From Pseudomonadales bacterium (GTDB taxonomy: Bacteria; Pseudomonadota; Gammaproteobacteria; Pseudomonadales; Azotimanducaceae), in the NCBI GenBank assembly GCA_022825925.1, contig JAJDVW010000050.1:39671-103670 (forward strand): a stretch of DNA of 64,000 nt, in the 5' to 3' direction. The notes beneath the pieces are model-generated. The model was not told the origin of the DNA. It saw only the letters and a list, made by a program, of their open reading frames with translations, and made no database searches. Positions 7,079 to 16,755 of the stretch are shown in pieces. A program made the translations under genes and the position numbers. The first letter of the stretch is position 1. Each line of letters starts with the position of its first letter.

Positions 7079-7858
7079 ATGTCCATCCAGCTGCGTCAAA
7101 TCGCCCTGGTCGCCCGTGAACTCAAGCCCGTGATCGACGATCTCTGCGGCGTCTTCGGCATCAAGCCCTGTTTCGTCGACGAGGGCGTCGGGGTGTTCGG
7201 GCTCGAGAACGTGCTCATGCCGGTCGGGTGGAACTTCCTCGAGGTGGTCGCCCCGGTGGAGGAGAACACCGCCGGCGGACGGTACCTCGACCGGCGCAGC
7301 GGCGACGGCGGCTACATGGTGATCTGCCAGGGCGGCAACCTGGCCACGCAGCAGGCCGTGCGCCAGCGCGCGCTGGACGCGGGCGTCCGCATCGCCATGG
7401 AATCCGAACGCGACAGGCACAACATCTGCCAACTGCACCCCCGCGACATGATCGCCTCGTTCCTGGAGATCGACTGGGATGCGAGCAACGACTTCACCGG
7501 CAACTGGAACCCGGCCGGTGGCACGGGCTGGGAGGACAAGGTCACGCAGGAGGTCACCCAGGACTTCACGGGCGTCGAACTGCAGGGCGTCGACCCGCTC
7601 GAGATCGCAGAGCTTTGGAGCGAGGTGACGGCCTTGCCGGTGCAGCGCGAGGGCGCCGCGTTCCTGATCGAACTCAACAACGCGACCCTGCGCTTCGTCG
7701 AGGCGACCGACGACCGCGGTCCCGGCCTCGGCGGCGTGGATCTGGCCGTCAACGACCGCGGACAAATCCTCGCGGCCGCGAAGGAGCGGGGGTGCTACGT
7801 GTCCGACGATCAGGTCGACGTCTGCGGGGTGCGGTGGTACCTGAAGGACGCCGGGTAA
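7079..7858 (+). CDS. VOC/glyoxalase-like family protein
   Basis: This 259-residue protein starts with the beta-alpha-beta pattern of VOC proteins (LRQIALVARELKPVIDDLCGVFG) and has a second, weaker module from about 170 (GVDPLEIAELWSEVTALPV). It resembles glyoxalase-like domain proteins of unknown activity rather than a characterised lyase or dioxygenase. GAGGAG eight bases upstream supports the start at 7079. It overlaps the 3' end of the convergent coiled-coil gene by 49 bases. Confidence 0.75.
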   Translation: MSIQLRQIALVARELKPVIDDLCGVFGIKPCFVDEGVGVFGLENVLMPVGWNFLEVVAPVEENTAGGRYLDRRSGDGGYMVICQGGNLATQQAVRQRALDAGVRIAMESERDRHNICQLHPRDMIASFLEIDWDASNDFTGNWNPAGGTGWEDKVTQEVTQDFTGVELQGVDPLEIAELWSEVTALPVQREGAAFLIELNNATLRFVEATDDRGPGLGGVDLAVNDRGQILAAAKERGCYVSDDQVDVCGVRWYLKDAG

Positions 7859-8424
7859 GCCACGCCGGGTGGCCCCGACACGACGGCGCAGCAAGTTGGG
7901 ACTAGTAGGCGAACGTCCGCCACGACGGGTCTCGACTTCGCCAAACCGCCGGTCCTCCCGGACGACACCTTGGCCTGCTCGCGGCGGAGAGCACCGTCCG
8001 CCACTGCGGCTCCGGCCTCCACGTCGGTGAGGCGACCCTCCACGTCGGTGAGGCGTCCCTCCACGTCGGTGAGGCGTCCCTCCACATCGGCAAGGCGTAC
8101 CTTCACGTCGTTGAGACCTTCCTCCACGTCGGTGAGGCGTATCTCCACATTGCCAAGACGCTCCTCGACACCGCCGAGGCGTTCCTCCACCGAGACGAGC
8201 CGCACCTCTACCAAGCCGAGACCTACCTCCAGTCCGCGGACCCGATCATCGAGGCGCGTGATCGCGTCCCGCAACGACGAGGTCTGATGCCTGATCTCCG
8301 AGCGTACATCCGACAAGGAAGCAACCATCAGACCACCGAGGGCCACCCCGACCGCCACAATGGCGATCAACTCGTTGCTCGGGCCGCGGCGTCGGCCACC
8401 GGCCGGCTTCTGCACCTCACTCAC
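7810..8424 (-). CDS. Membrane-anchored heptad-repeat coiled-coil protein
   Basis: I choose the GTG at 8424, which has AAGGA about ten bases upstream; the frame is open further upstream. The 204-residue product has a basic start, one transmembrane helix at about 20-38 (LIAIVAVGVALGGLMVASL), then a long heptad array, RLxDVEx, of about ten perfect-length heptads preceded by more degenerate ones. The array comes from exact 21-base repeats. Such proteins usually act as spacers or structural partners at the membrane; no enzyme domain is present. The last 55 residues are not repeat-like and overlap the neighbouring gene, so the C-terminus may be a read-through after repeat expansion or contraction. 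Confidence 0.55.
   Translation of the reverse strand: MSEVQKPAGGRRRGPSNELIAIVAVGVALGGLMVASLSDVRSEIRHQTSSLRDAITRLDDRVRGLEVGLGLVEVRLVSVEERLGGVEERLGNVEIRLTDVEEGLNDVKVRLADVEGRLTDVEGRLTDVEGRLTDVEAGAAVADGALRREQAKVSSGRTGGLAKSRPVVADVRLLVPTCCAVVSGPPGVAYPASFRYHRTPQTST
8020..8229. repeat. Ten tandem 21-bp repeats
   Basis: Ten consecutive 21-base units run from 8020, with the left three nearly identical (CACGTCGGTGAGGCG plus six variable bases) and divergence increasing to the right. Each unit encodes one heptad of the coiled coil on the minus strand, so copy-number change lengthens the protein without shifting the frame. Confidence 0.9.
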
Positions 8425-8553
8425 GCTCTCGCTTCCTTGCGGGCCGAGGCTACATCTTAAGTACAACGCTGCGCGCCGCAAAGGCCCGGTTACCCGTCCA
8501 CGCGTGCGCCAATCGCTCTCTGACCTGTGCGAAATCGCCCTTTGTGAACGCAA

Positions 8554-10347
8554 TCATGCCCTGCGCCGCTCGTTCTCCCGCAATGCCTGCTTCCGGATGC
8601 GGATCGAGCCCGGCGTCACCTCCACGAGTTCGTCCGCGTCGATGAACTCGAGCGCCTGCTCCAGCGAGAACACGACCGGCGGCGTCAGCAGGATGTTCTC
8701 GTCGCTCGCGGCGGCGCGGATGTTCGTGAGCTTCTTCTCCTTGAGCGGGTTCACGGTCAGGTCGTTCGCGCGGCTGTGGATGCCGACCACCATCCCCTCG
8801 TACACCTCCGTGCCCGGGCCCACCAGGAGGCGTCCCCGGTTCTGCAGGTTGAAGAGCGCGTAACCCACCGCCTTGCCCGTCGCCTTCGAGATCAGCACGC
8901 CGGACTTGCGGCCGGTCTCGAGGCCGGACGGCACCCGGTCGTAGCCCGCCGACGAGAACGTCATCACGCCCGATCCCGACGTGAAGGAGGCGAACTCGTT
9001 GCGGAACCCCATCAGCGCCCGCGTCGACACCTTGCACGTCAGGCGCACGCGGCCCTGGCCGTCGTGGTCCACGTCGACGAGTTCTCCCTTGCGCTCGCCG
9101 ATGGCCTCCATCAGCGGCCCCTGGTGCTCGGCGTCGATCTCGAAGACGACCGACTCGAAGGGCTCGAGGCGCACGCCGTCCCGTTCCCGCGCGATGACCG
9201 TCGGTTGCGAGACGGCCACCTCGTAGCCCTCCCGGCGCATGGTCTCGATCAGGACCGACAGGTGCAGTTCACCGCGGCCGGACACCTCGAAACAGTCCGC
9301 TTCCGCCGTCCGCCGCACCCGCAGGGCAACGTTGTGCGACGCCTCCCGAAACAGGCGCTCCTCGATCTGCCGGCCCGTCAGGTACTTGCCCTCGCGGCCC
9401 GCGAAGGGGCTCGTGTTGACCCGGAAGGTCATGGTCAGCGTCGGCTCGTCGACGGCGAGCGGCGGCAGGGCTTCCGGCGCGTTGACGTCGCAGACGGTGT
9501 CCGACACGCCGACATCATCGACACCGGTGATGCAGACGATGTCCCCGGCCCGCGCACAGGGCAACTCGACCCGTTCGAGCCCGCGGCTCGCGAGCACCGA
9601 CAGCACGCGTCCCCTGCGCACCTCCCCGGCGGCGCTCACGACCGAGACCGGAGACCTGGGCGCCAAGGCGCCGCGCCTGACGCGGCCGATCCCGATGACC
9701 CCGACGTAGCTCGAGTAATCGAGCGTGCTCACCTGCATCTGGAACGGCCCCTCGAAGTCGGCCTGTGGCGGAGGCACGTGCGACACCACCAGGTCCAGAA
9801 GGGGCGTCATGTCCCCGGCGAGACGGTCCGGATCGAGACCCGCCACGCCGAGCGTCGCCGACGTGAAGACCGTCGGGAAGTCGAGTTGCGCGTCGCTCGC
9901 CCCGAGCCGGTCGAACAGGTCGAAGACCTCGTCCACCACCCGGTGCGGCGCGGCGCCGTGACGGTCGATCTTGTTGACGACCAGGATCGGCGCCAGCCCG
10001 GCGGCAAACGCCTTCTGCGTGACGAACCGGGTCTGCGGCATCGGGCCTTCCACGGCGTCGACGACGAGCAGCACCGCGTCCACCATCGACAGGATCCGCT
10101 CGACCTCGCCGCCGAAGTCCGCGTGGCCGGGCGTGTCGACGATGTTGATGCGGCAGCCCCCGTACTCGACGGCCGTCGTCTTCGAGAGGATCGTGATGCC
10201 CCGCTCCCGCTCAAGCTCGTTGCTGTCGAGCGCCCGCTCGGCGATTTCCGTGCGCGCGTCCGACGCCGTCTGCTGCAGCAGGCGGTCCACGAGGGTGGTC
10301 TTGCCGTGGTCCACGTGGGCCACGATGGCGACGTTGCGTATCTGCAT
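8554..10347 (-). CDS. typA: Ribosome-associated GTPase TypA/BipA
   Basis: This is a 597-residue translational GTPase with near-normal family length. It acts on the ribosome, in assembly and stress adaptation. The P-loop AHVDHGKTT is at 10-18, the switch I region reads RERGIT, DTPGH forms switch II and NKID the guanine-binding motif. The EF-G-like domains III and V follow ([20 protein letters not shown]; later [23 protein letters not shown] sequence) and the BipA-specific C-terminal domain is complete ([15 protein letters not shown]). It is an otherwise conserved housekeeping gene in a catabolic neighbourhood and has no obvious operon partner. Confidence 0.97.
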   Translation of the reverse strand: MQIRNVAIVAHVDHGKTTLVDRLLQQTASDARTEIAERALDSNELERERGITILSKTTAVEYGGCRINIVDTPGHADFGGEVERILSMVDAVLLVVDAVEGPMPQTRFVTQKAFAAGLAPILVVNKIDRHGAAPHRVVDEVFDLFDRLGASDAQLDFPTVFTSATLGVAGLDPDRLAGDMTPLLDLVVSHVPPPQADFEGPFQMQVSTLDYSSYVGVIGIGRVRRGALAPRSPVSVVSAAGEVRRGRVLSVLASRGLERVELPCARAGDIVCITGVDDVGVSDTVCDVNAPEALPPLAVDEPTLTMTFRVNTSPFAGREGKYLTGRQIEERLFREASHNVALRVRRTAEADCFEVSGRGELHLSVLIETMRREGYEVAVSQPTVIARERDGVRLEPFESVVFEIDAEHQGPLMEAIGERKGELVDVDHDGQGRVRLTCKVSTRALMGFRNEFASFTSGSGVMTFSSAGYDRVPSGLETGRKSGVLISKATGKAVGYALFNLQNRGRLLVGPGTEVYEGMVVGIHSRANDLTVNPLKEKKLTNIRAAASDENILLTPPVVFSLEQALEFIDADELVEVTPGSIRIRKQALRENERRRA

Positions 10348-10422
10348 GGCGCGCGGAGTCCGGCGTTATCCCATGTGCCTTGCCATGCTCAGCCGCTCCT
10401 CGATCTCGAAGCCTGACGGAAG

Positions 10423-10791
10423 TCAGCCGTACGCAACGAAGTTCAGCTTGTTCCCGTCGGGGTCGCGGAAATAGCCGGCGTGGAAACCCTCGCCGCGCGG
10501 CCCCGGCGCGCCTTCGTCCGCGGCGCCGAGTTCGAGGGCCTTCGCGTGCAGCCGCGCGACGGCTTCGGGCGACCCCGCCTGCAGGGCGACCATCACGCCA
10601 TTGCCCCCGGTCGCGGCATTGCCGTCGTAGGGGCTGCCGACGACGACCAGGGGCTGGTCCATCCCGGTCCCGTAACCCACCATGCCCTCCTCGGCCATGA
10701 GCCGCCCGACGCCCATCTCCGCGAACAGCGCATCATAGAAGGCGGCCGCGCGTTCAAGGTCGTTCGTGCCCAGGGTGACGTACGCAATCAT
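10423..10791 (-). CDS. VOC family protein (glyoxalase/bleomycin-resistance fold)
   Basis: This 122-residue single-module VOC protein begins [20 protein letters not shown] and ends with the classic [12 protein letters not shown] motif, which places a metal-binding or acidic residue in the last strand. Members of this subgroup are usually annotated only as glyoxalase-like. The ATG at 10791 begins the first strand. No ligand can be inferred. Confidence 0.8.
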   Translation of the reverse strand: MIAYVTLGTNDLERAAAFYDALFAEMGVGRLMAEEGMVGYGTGMDQPLVVVGSPYDGNAATGGNGVMVALQAGSPEAVARLHAKALELGAADEGAPGPRGEGFHAGYFRDPDGNKLNFVAYG

Positions 10792-10910
10792 GGGTTCATT
10801 CCGGTGGTTCGAGTGGGCGCGAAGCATGCCCGATTCGCCGCGGCGCCGAAAGCGCGAAGCAGCGGATCGGCCTGCTATCCTCGCCCGTCTGGGCACCAGG
10901 GAGGTCCGAC

Positions 10911-11049
10911 ATGCCATCCGATCCCGCGGTCCGCCGCGGGCGCCGCTCGTCGCCCAACCTGACCGACCTGGGAGCCCGCGCCGTGACGCGGCGCACGCTC
11001 CCAGGTGATGCTCTACAAGGACGCGACGCACTTCCGCTTCGAGTCCTGA
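10911..11049 (+). pseudogene. Collapsed small gene: start and end without a middle
   Basis: A good translation start (AGGGAGG, seven bases, ATG at 10911) opens a frame MPSDPAVRRGR that soon turns into low-complexity Arg-rich sequence. Another frame ends with QVMLYKDATHFRFES and a stop at 11047, which reads like a real C-terminus. A TATCCT box lies upstream. The simplest reading is a gene whose centre was deleted, leaving both ends. I cannot name the family. This fills most of the 309-base gap between the VOC gene and the serine hydrolase; nothing else is seen there. Confidence 0.35.
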
Positions 11050-11100
11050 CCTCCCGCCGGGTAACATCGCGCGTCATCACGGGGGCGGACGGAGGCAAAC

Positions 11101-12312
11101 ATGGAGACGAGTGCGCGGCAGGCCGGATTCGACGAGGGGCGGCTCGGCCGCATCACGGAACACCTGGAACGCCACTACGTCGACCCCGGCAAGATCGCGG
11201 GCTGCCAGGCCGTCGTCGCCCGCCACGGGCACGTCGCCTGGCACGCGTCCCTGGGTAGCCGGGACCTCGAGCGCGGGCTACCGCTGACGGACGACACGAT
11301 CTTCCGCATCTACTCGATGACGAAGCCGATCACTTCCGTCGCACTCATGCAGCTCTACGAGCGGGGCATGTTCCAGCTCAACGACCCCGTGCACCGGGTC
11401 ATCCCCGCGTGGCGCGACCAGGAGGTCTACGTCGCCGGCGAGGGAGAGCGCATCGAGACCCGCCCGCCCGAGACCCCGATGACGTTCCGCCACGTCCTCG
11501 GGCACACGGCGGGCCTCTCCTACGGCGCGACGAACCACCCCGTGGACAAGGTCTACCGCGCCCTTGGCGTGCATCGCGAACAGGGCGAGACCCTGCAGAC
11601 GTTCGTCGACAAGCTCGCCGACGTCCCGCTGCAATACACCCCGGGCGAACGCTGGATGTACTCCTACGCCACCGACGTGTGCGGCCACCTGGTCGAAGCC
11701 CTCTCCGGCATGCCCCTCGACCGGTACTTCGCCGAACACATCTTCGAGCCGCTGGGCATGACGGACACCGCCTTCAGCGTCGCGTCCGGCAAGGTCGACC
11801 GTCTCGCCGCGAACTACGAGCGGCGGCCGGACAAGAGCCTGAAGCTGCTCGACGACCCGCAGGCCAGCCCCTACCGCGTGCACCCGACCTTCTTCTCGGG
11901 AGGCGGCGGCCTGACCGGGACGACCGCGGACTACCTGCGCTTCTGCGAGATGCTGCGCCGGGGCGGCGAACTCGACGGCGAGCGGATCCTCGGACCGCGG
12001 ACATTGCAGCTGATGACGCGCAACCACCTCGCCGGCGGACGGGACCTCACGCAGATGGCGGAAGGGGCGTTCTCCGAGACCGCGTACGAGGGCGTGGGGT
12101 TCGGGCTCGGCTTCGCCATGACCCTGTCCGAAGTCGGCGCGGGGACGTTGGGCGCGGGCGATTTCTACTGGGGCGGCGCCGCCTCGACCATCTTCTGGGT
12201 AGACCCGGTGGAGGACCTCTCGGCCGTCTTCATGACCCAGCTCATGCCCTCGGCGACGTTCAACTTCCGGGGTCAACTCAAGAACATCATCTACTCGGCG
12301 ATCGTCGACTGA
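11101..12312 (+). CDS. Serine hydrolase, beta-lactamase/esterase (family VIII-like)
   Basis: This 403-residue protein of the class C beta-lactamase fold has the catalytic motif SMTK (S72, K75), a YSYATD motif around 183 in the place of the family's YxN/YxS, and GGAAST near the C-terminus in place of the KTG-like strand. These features match EstB-type esterases that act on acyl esters rather than true beta-lactamases. There is no signal peptide, so it is likely cytoplasmic. It is followed after 25 bases by an alpha/beta hydrolase in the same direction and probably shares its transcript. Confidence 0.85.
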   Translation: METSARQAGFDEGRLGRITEHLERHYVDPGKIAGCQAVVARHGHVAWHASLGSRDLERGLPLTDDTIFRIYSMTKPITSVALMQLYERGMFQLNDPVHRVIPAWRDQEVYVAGEGERIETRPPETPMTFRHVLGHTAGLSYGATNHPVDKVYRALGVHREQGETLQTFVDKLADVPLQYTPGERWMYSYATDVCGHLVEALSGMPLDRYFAEHIFEPLGMTDTAFSVASGKVDRLAANYERRPDKSLKLLDDPQASPYRVHPTFFSGGGGLTGTTADYLRFCEMLRRGGELDGERILGPRTLQLMTRNHLAGGRDLTQMAEGAFSETAYEGVGFGLGFAMTLSEVGAGTLGAGDFYWGGAASTIFWVDPVEDLSAVFMTQLMPSATFNFRGQLKNIIYSAIVD

Positions 12313-12337
12313 CGCCGCCGGCCGCGGAGGACAACTC

Positions 12338-13342
12338 ATGGCGGACGACATTCCCGGCGGGTCGGTGGACCTCGCGAACGGACCCGTCGTGCTCGGCAAC
12401 GGCATCGAGGGCGAACCCGTGACCGTCCCGACCGCGAACCCGACGGGTTTCCACCAGGCGATCTCGGAACCCGGCCGGATGCCGCCGACGGACATCCGCG
12501 GCATGCTCTTCCTGCCCTCGGGTGACGCGCCCTGGCCGGTCGTGGTGGTCGTGCCCGGCAGTTTCGGCGTGGCGCCGTCCCACGTCGCGAAGGCGGACCA
12601 CCTCACCGACGCGGGGATCGCCTGCTGCGTCATCGATCCGTTCGGCACCCGGGGCGTGACCTCGACCGTCGCCAACCAGGCGCAGTACACCTTCGCGGCA
12701 TCCGCCTGGGACGTGCTGGCCGCCGCGACCGCACTCGCCCCGCGGAAGGACATCGACGCCACCCGCATCGGCGTGCAGGGACACAGCCGCGGAGGGTCCG
12801 CCGTGCTGTCCGCCGCCTGCATGGCGCAACTCCTCGGACCCGAACGCGCTCCCGCCCTCCGCGCCGTCTACGCCGCCTATCCGTGGTCGGGTATGCAGTT
12901 CTCGAGGCCCGACGTGGGCGACACGATCGTGCGCTCGGTCATCGGCGAGCGCGACGAGTGGTGCCTGCCACAGCAGGTCCAGGGACACATGCACGCGATG
13001 ACGCTCCTCGGCTGCGATGCGAGCTTCCGGCTCTTCGCCGAGGCCCAGCACAGCTTCGACCGCGACACCGTGCTCGAGCTCATCCCGGACGCCTCCGTCG
13101 CCCCGGGAGCACCGACCACGTACATCCGCGAGGACGGCGCGCTCGTGCATCCCCTCACCGGCGAGGCGGACCCGGCCTTGAGCGAGCTCGAAGTCATGCG
13201 CTACAGCGTCAAGTCGGGGCACGGGCGGCGCGGGGCGCACATCGGGACGTCCGGCGACCAGGCGCGGCTGTTCCACGAGGACATGATGGCGTTCTGGCGC
13301 GCGGCGCTCGAAACGCGTCAGGAATCCGCGAGCGCCGCGTGA
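12338..13342 (+). CDS. Dienelactone-hydrolase-like alpha/beta hydrolase
   Basis: This 334-residue cytosolic alpha/beta hydrolase has the strand-loop VVVVVPGSFG (oxyanion side), nucleophile elbow GHSRGG with S150, and a late catalytic His in EAQHSFDR. Dienelactone hydrolases usually have Cys as nucleophile; this branch has Ser and is best called an uncharacterised carboxylic-ester hydrolase. It sits between a serine hydrolase and a quinone reductase with spacers of 25 bases, suggesting an operon 11101-14351. Confidence 0.8.
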   Translation: MADDIPGGSVDLANGPVVLGNGIEGEPVTVPTANPTGFHQAISEPGRMPPTDIRGMLFLPSGDAPWPVVVVVPGSFGVAPSHVAKADHLTDAGIACCVIDPFGTRGVTSTVANQAQYTFAASAWDVLAAATALAPRKDIDATRIGVQGHSRGGSAVLSAACMAQLLGPERAPALRAVYAAYPWSGMQFSRPDVGDTIVRSVIGERDEWCLPQQVQGHMHAMTLLGCDASFRLFAEAQHSFDRDTVLELIPDASVAPGAPTTYIREDGALVHPLTGEADPALSELEVMRYSVKSGHGRRGAHIGTSGDQARLFHEDMMAFWRAALETRQESASAA

Positions 13343-13367
13343 AGGCGTCCGGGGCAAGGAGGCGAGC

Positions 13368-14351
13368 ATGACCAGCTACCGCCGTTGGCAGATCGAACAG
13401 CCAGGCGGACCCGAGCAGTTGCGATGGACAAGCGGCGACCTCGAACCCCAGGGGTCCGAGGTGCTGGTGCGTCACACGGCAATCGGCGTGAACTTCATCG
13501 ACACCTACATTCGCAGCGGGCTGTACCCCGCGACCCTGCCGACGGGCATAGGCAACGAGGGCGCGGGCGTCGTGGAAGCCGTGGGCCCCGACGTCTCGCT
13601 GGTGGCCGCGGGCGACCGGGTCGGGTACTGCACGGCGCCGCCCGGCAGCTACTCCGAGGCGCGGCTGATCGACGAGCGCTCGCTCATTCCCCTGCCGGGC
13701 GGCGTCGACGACGAGACCGCGGCCGCGAGCCTGCTGAAGGGGCTGACCGTCTGCTACCTGCTACGCAGGACCTTCGAGCTGGACGGTTCGCACACCGTCC
13801 TGTTCCACGCCGCGGCCGGCGGCGTCGGCCTCATCTTCTGCCAATGGGCAAAGTCCCTGGGCGCCCGGGTGATCGGCACAGCCGGGTCGGCGGAGAAGGC
13901 GGATCTGGCCCTCGCCAACGGCTGCGACGAGATCATCCTGTACCGGGACGAAGAGGTGGCGCCCCGGGTTCGGGAACTGACCGGCGGGCGCGGCGTCGAC
14001 GTGGCCTACGATGCCGTCGGCAGGGACACGTACCAGGGCACCCTGGACAGCATCGCCCCGCTCGGGATGTTCGTCTCCTTCGGCAACGCCTCCGGACCGC
14101 CACCGCCGGTCAACGCCATGGACCTGATGCAGCGCGGTTCCCTCAAGTTCACGCGGACCTCGCTCGTCTCCTACGCGAGTACCCGGGAGGACCTGCTCGA
14201 CCTGGCAGGCAGTCTGTTCGACGTGATCGACGACGGCACCGTCAGGGTACACATCAATCACCGCTATCCGCTCAGCGCGGCCCCGCAGGTGCATCGCGAT
14301 CTCGAGGCCCGGCGCACCACCGGGTCGATCATCATGCTCCCCGGGGAGTAG
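13368..14351 (+). CDS. qorA: NADPH:quinone oxidoreductase (zinc-free MDR family)
   Basis: This 327-residue enzyme of the medium-chain dehydrogenase/reductase superfamily has the QOR signature IGVNFIDTYIRSGLYP near residue 40, the nucleotide-binding AAAGGVGLIFCQWAK, and GSIIMLP at the end. No structural zinc cysteines are present. It reduces quinones with NADPH. GGAGG six bases before the ATG supports the start. It converges with the FAH-family gene at 14363 across an 11-base gap, and may serve quinones arising from the aromatic pathway next door. Confidence 0.88.
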   Translation: MTSYRRWQIEQPGGPEQLRWTSGDLEPQGSEVLVRHTAIGVNFIDTYIRSGLYPATLPTGIGNEGAGVVEAVGPDVSLVAAGDRVGYCTAPPGSYSEARLIDERSLIPLPGGVDDETAAASLLKGLTVCYLLRRTFELDGSHTVLFHAAAGGVGLIFCQWAKSLGARVIGTAGSAEKADLALANGCDEIILYRDEEVAPRVRELTGGRGVDVAYDAVGRDTYQGTLDSIAPLGMFVSFGNASGPPPPVNAMDLMQRGSLKFTRTSLVSYASTREDLLDLAGSLFDVIDDGTVRVHINHRYPLSAAPQVHRDLEARRTTGSIIMLPGE

Positions 14352-14362
14352 CCGCCCCCGAG

Positions 14363-15214
14363 TCAGTCTCCCGGACGCTTCCGGAAGTCTCCGCCGAGGG
14401 CCACGCGACGGACGCCGACGGTGTCCGTCGGCTGGTGCCCGACATCGTGCGCCGGCGCCGGGACATCCTGCACCCGGTTCGTCAGGCGCCCGAGGCCGGT
14501 CACCTCCACCTCCACGACGTCGCCCGCACGCATCGGACGCGAGTTCGCGGGGGTGCCCGTCAGGATCACGTCGCCCGGGGAGAGCGTGATGTGGCGGCAG
14601 AGGTCCGCGAGCTGGTAGTCGATGCCGAACACCATCTCGGCCACGGCACCTTCCTGGACCACTTCGCCATTGATGAACGTGCGCACCGTCGACTCCCGGA
14701 CGTCCACGCCCCGGACGATCCCCGGCCCGACCGGACAGAACCCGTCCATGCCCTTCACCCGCGTCATCCCGCCGGCGTCCGTGTCCCGGAAGTCGTGGAG
14801 CCCCACGTCGTTGGCCGGCGCGAACCCCGCGATGTGGTCCCACACGTCGGCGATGGCCACGTTCTTCATCACGCGGCCGACGATGGCGGCGATCTCGCCC
14901 TCGTAGTTGAGGTACTGGCAGTTGTCCGGCCGGTTCAGGGCGCCGCGGTGGCTGTTGAGCGCGCTGACCGGCTTCTGGAAGAAGGTGGGGGTGACGAGTT
15001 CAGGCGCCCGGAACTCGACCCGGCGCGACTCGTAGTTGAGGTGGATGCAGAGGATCTTCGTGGGCTCGCACGGCGGCAGGTAGGTCACTTCCGCATCGAG
15101 AACCGCGCGGCCGTCCATCAGGCGCAGACGGTCCCCTTCCACCGTCGTCCACTCCGGCCGTCCCTCGTGCAGGATGCGGCGCTGCTCGAGGCGCCCGCCT
15201 GTCAGTACGTTCAC
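14363..15214 (-). CDS. Fumarylacetoacetate hydrolase family protein, HpaG-like
   Basis: This 283-residue protein has the FAH fold: KILCIHLNY at the start of the core, metal-ligand glutamates in NYEGEIAAIVG, the DVGLHDFRDTD segment and ILTGTPAN near the end. In homoprotocatechuate-type pathways such enzymes isomerise or decarboxylate, or hydrate ring-cleavage products. Position at the end of a minus-strand set hpaB-like, dioxygenase, dehydrogenase supports that role. The substrate is inferred from context only. Confidence 0.85.
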   Translation of the reverse strand: MNVLTGGRLEQRRILHEGRPEWTTVEGDRLRLMDGRAVLDAEVTYLPPCEPTKILCIHLNYESRRVEFRAPELVTPTFFQKPVSALNSHRGALNRPDNCQYLNYEGEIAAIVGRVMKNVAIADVWDHIAGFAPANDVGLHDFRDTDAGGMTRVKGMDGFCPVGPGIVRGVDVRESTVRTFINGEVVQEGAVAEMVFGIDYQLADLCRHITLSPGDVILTGTPANSRPMRAGDVVEVEVTGLGRLTNRVQDVPAPAHDVGHQPTDTVGVRRVALGGDFRKRPGD

Positions 15215-15249
15215 GTCGCGCTCCTCTCCCGTTGGCTGCTCGCGGCCCG

Positions 15250-16746
15250 CTATCCCGACGACCCGTCGCCGCGCGGCGTCAGCGGAAACGACGCGAAGCG
15301 GGTTTCGGTGAAGAACTCCCGGCTCAGGTCGCCGCCTTCGCGTCCCAGGCCGCTGTTCTTCATGCCGCCGAACGGCTGGCGCAGGTCGCGGTCGAAACCC
15401 GAGTTGATCCAGATCATGCCCGTCTGCAGGCGGTGGCTCACGTAGTGCGCCGTCGTCTGCGACTCGGTCCAGATGTAGCCGGCCAGCCCGTACGACGAGT
15501 CGTTGGCGATCCTGAGGGCGTCGTCGGCGTCGTCGAACGGCAGGATCACCGCGACGGGGCCGAAGATCTCCTCCTGGCAGACGCGCGATCCGGGGTCGAT
15601 GTCCACGATGGCGGTCGGCTCCACGAAGTAGCCTTTCCGGAGATGCTCGGGGCGACCGCCACCGAACAGGATCCGGCCTTCGTCGCGGGCGATGTCGAGA
15701 TAACCCATGACGTGGTCGTACTGGCCTTCAGAAACCAGCGGGCCGAGCCGCGTCTTCCGGTTCATCGGGTCGCCGGGCCGCCAGCGCGCCGCCGCCCTCT
15801 CGAACCTCTCCAGGAACTCGCCGTAGACACTGCGCTGCACCAGGATGCGCGAGCCCGCGACGCAGACTTGGCCGCTGTTCGCGAAGATACCCACGGCCGC
15901 CATCGGCACTGCCCGGTCAAGGTTGGCGTCCGCGAACACGATGTTGGCGGACTTGCCGCCGAGTTCGAAGGACGTGCGCTTCAACGAACCGGCGGCCCGC
16001 GCCGCGATGTCGCGCGCGGTGCCGGGCGAGCCCGTGAACGACACGCCGGTCACGTCCTTGTGCTCGACTAGCGGAACTCCGGCTTCCCGACCGTACCCCA
16101 GGACCATGTTGTAGACCCCGGCCGGCATGCCCGCCTCTTCGAAGATCTCGCAAACCAAACTCATCGACAACGGCGACAACTCGGACGGCTTGTGCACCGC
16201 GGAGTTGCCGTAGGCCAGGCAGGGCGCCATCTTCCAGGTGGAGAGCATGACCGGAGCGTTCCACGGGGTGATCAGCCCGAAAACCCCCGCCGCGTCGCTG
16301 ATCGTGTAGGTCAGCAGCGAGTCGTCGCGGTTGAACGCGTGGTCCCCCGCCTGCTCCTGCTCCTCGGCGAAAAAGCGCAGGTTCCATGCGGAGCGTGTCA
16401 CAAGGGGATGCGGTCCCGGCAGTTCCGGCCCGAGCGGAGCGCCCATCTCCAGCGTCTGCAGGCGCTGGATCTCCCCCGAGCGCGCCTCGACCAGGTCGGC
16501 GGCCCGGAACAGGACCTCGCGACGGAAGGACGGCCGCGCGCGAGACCAGTCGCCGGCCTCGAAGGTGTCTTTCGCGGCGCCCACCGCGGCACGGATGTCC
16601 TCACCGTCTCCCCGGGCGGCCGTCGCAACCACCTCCTCGGTCGCCGGGTTAACGACGTCGAACGTCGCCCCAGAAGCCGCGTCGACGAACCGTCCGCCAA
16701 CGTAGTGCCGGTAATGCGCGCTATCGACCGCGGCCGCTTCGCTCAT
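15250..16746 (-). CDS. Aldehyde dehydrogenase, HpaE-like semialdehyde dehydrogenase
   Basis: This 498-residue NAD(P)-dependent aldehyde dehydrogenase has catalytic C295 in NSGQVCVAGSR, general-base E261 in FELGGKSANIVF and the Rossmann-side motif FTGSPGTARDIAA. Length and the TPWNAPVMLSTWK segment are typical of 5-carboxymethyl-2-hydroxymuconic semialdehyde dehydrogenases. It would oxidise the semialdehyde made by the adjacent extradiol dioxygenase. It begins nine bases after the dioxygenase stop, so the genes are cotranscribed. Confidence 0.88.
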   Translation of the reverse strand: MSEAAAVDSAHYRHYVGGRFVDAASGATFDVVNPATEEVVATAARGDGEDIRAAVGAAKDTFEAGDWSRARPSFRREVLFRAADLVEARSGEIQRLQTLEMGAPLGPELPGPHPLVTRSAWNLRFFAEEQEQAGDHAFNRDDSLLTYTISDAAGVFGLITPWNAPVMLSTWKMAPCLAYGNSAVHKPSELSPLSMSLVCEIFEEAGMPAGVYNMVLGYGREAGVPLVEHKDVTGVSFTGSPGTARDIAARAAGSLKRTSFELGGKSANIVFADANLDRAVPMAAVGIFANSGQVCVAGSRILVQRSVYGEFLERFERAAARWRPGDPMNRKTRLGPLVSEGQYDHVMGYLDIARDEGRILFGGGRPEHLRKGYFVEPTAIVDIDPGSRVCQEEIFGPVAVILPFDDADDALRIANDSSYGLAGYIWTESQTTAHYVSHRLQTGMIWINSGFDRDLRQPFGGMKNSGLGREGGDLSREFFTETRFASFPLTPRGDGSSG

Positions 16747-16755
16747 GGCCCCTCC

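Noticed and set aside
8020..8229. CRISPR-like array
   Set aside because: The repeats are contiguous 21-mers without spacers and encode heptads in one frame.
7970..8287. Long Ser/Arg repeat frame on the + strand over the 21-bp repeats
   Set aside because: It is the antisense of the heptad-coding array; the minus-strand reading gives a sensible membrane coiled coil.
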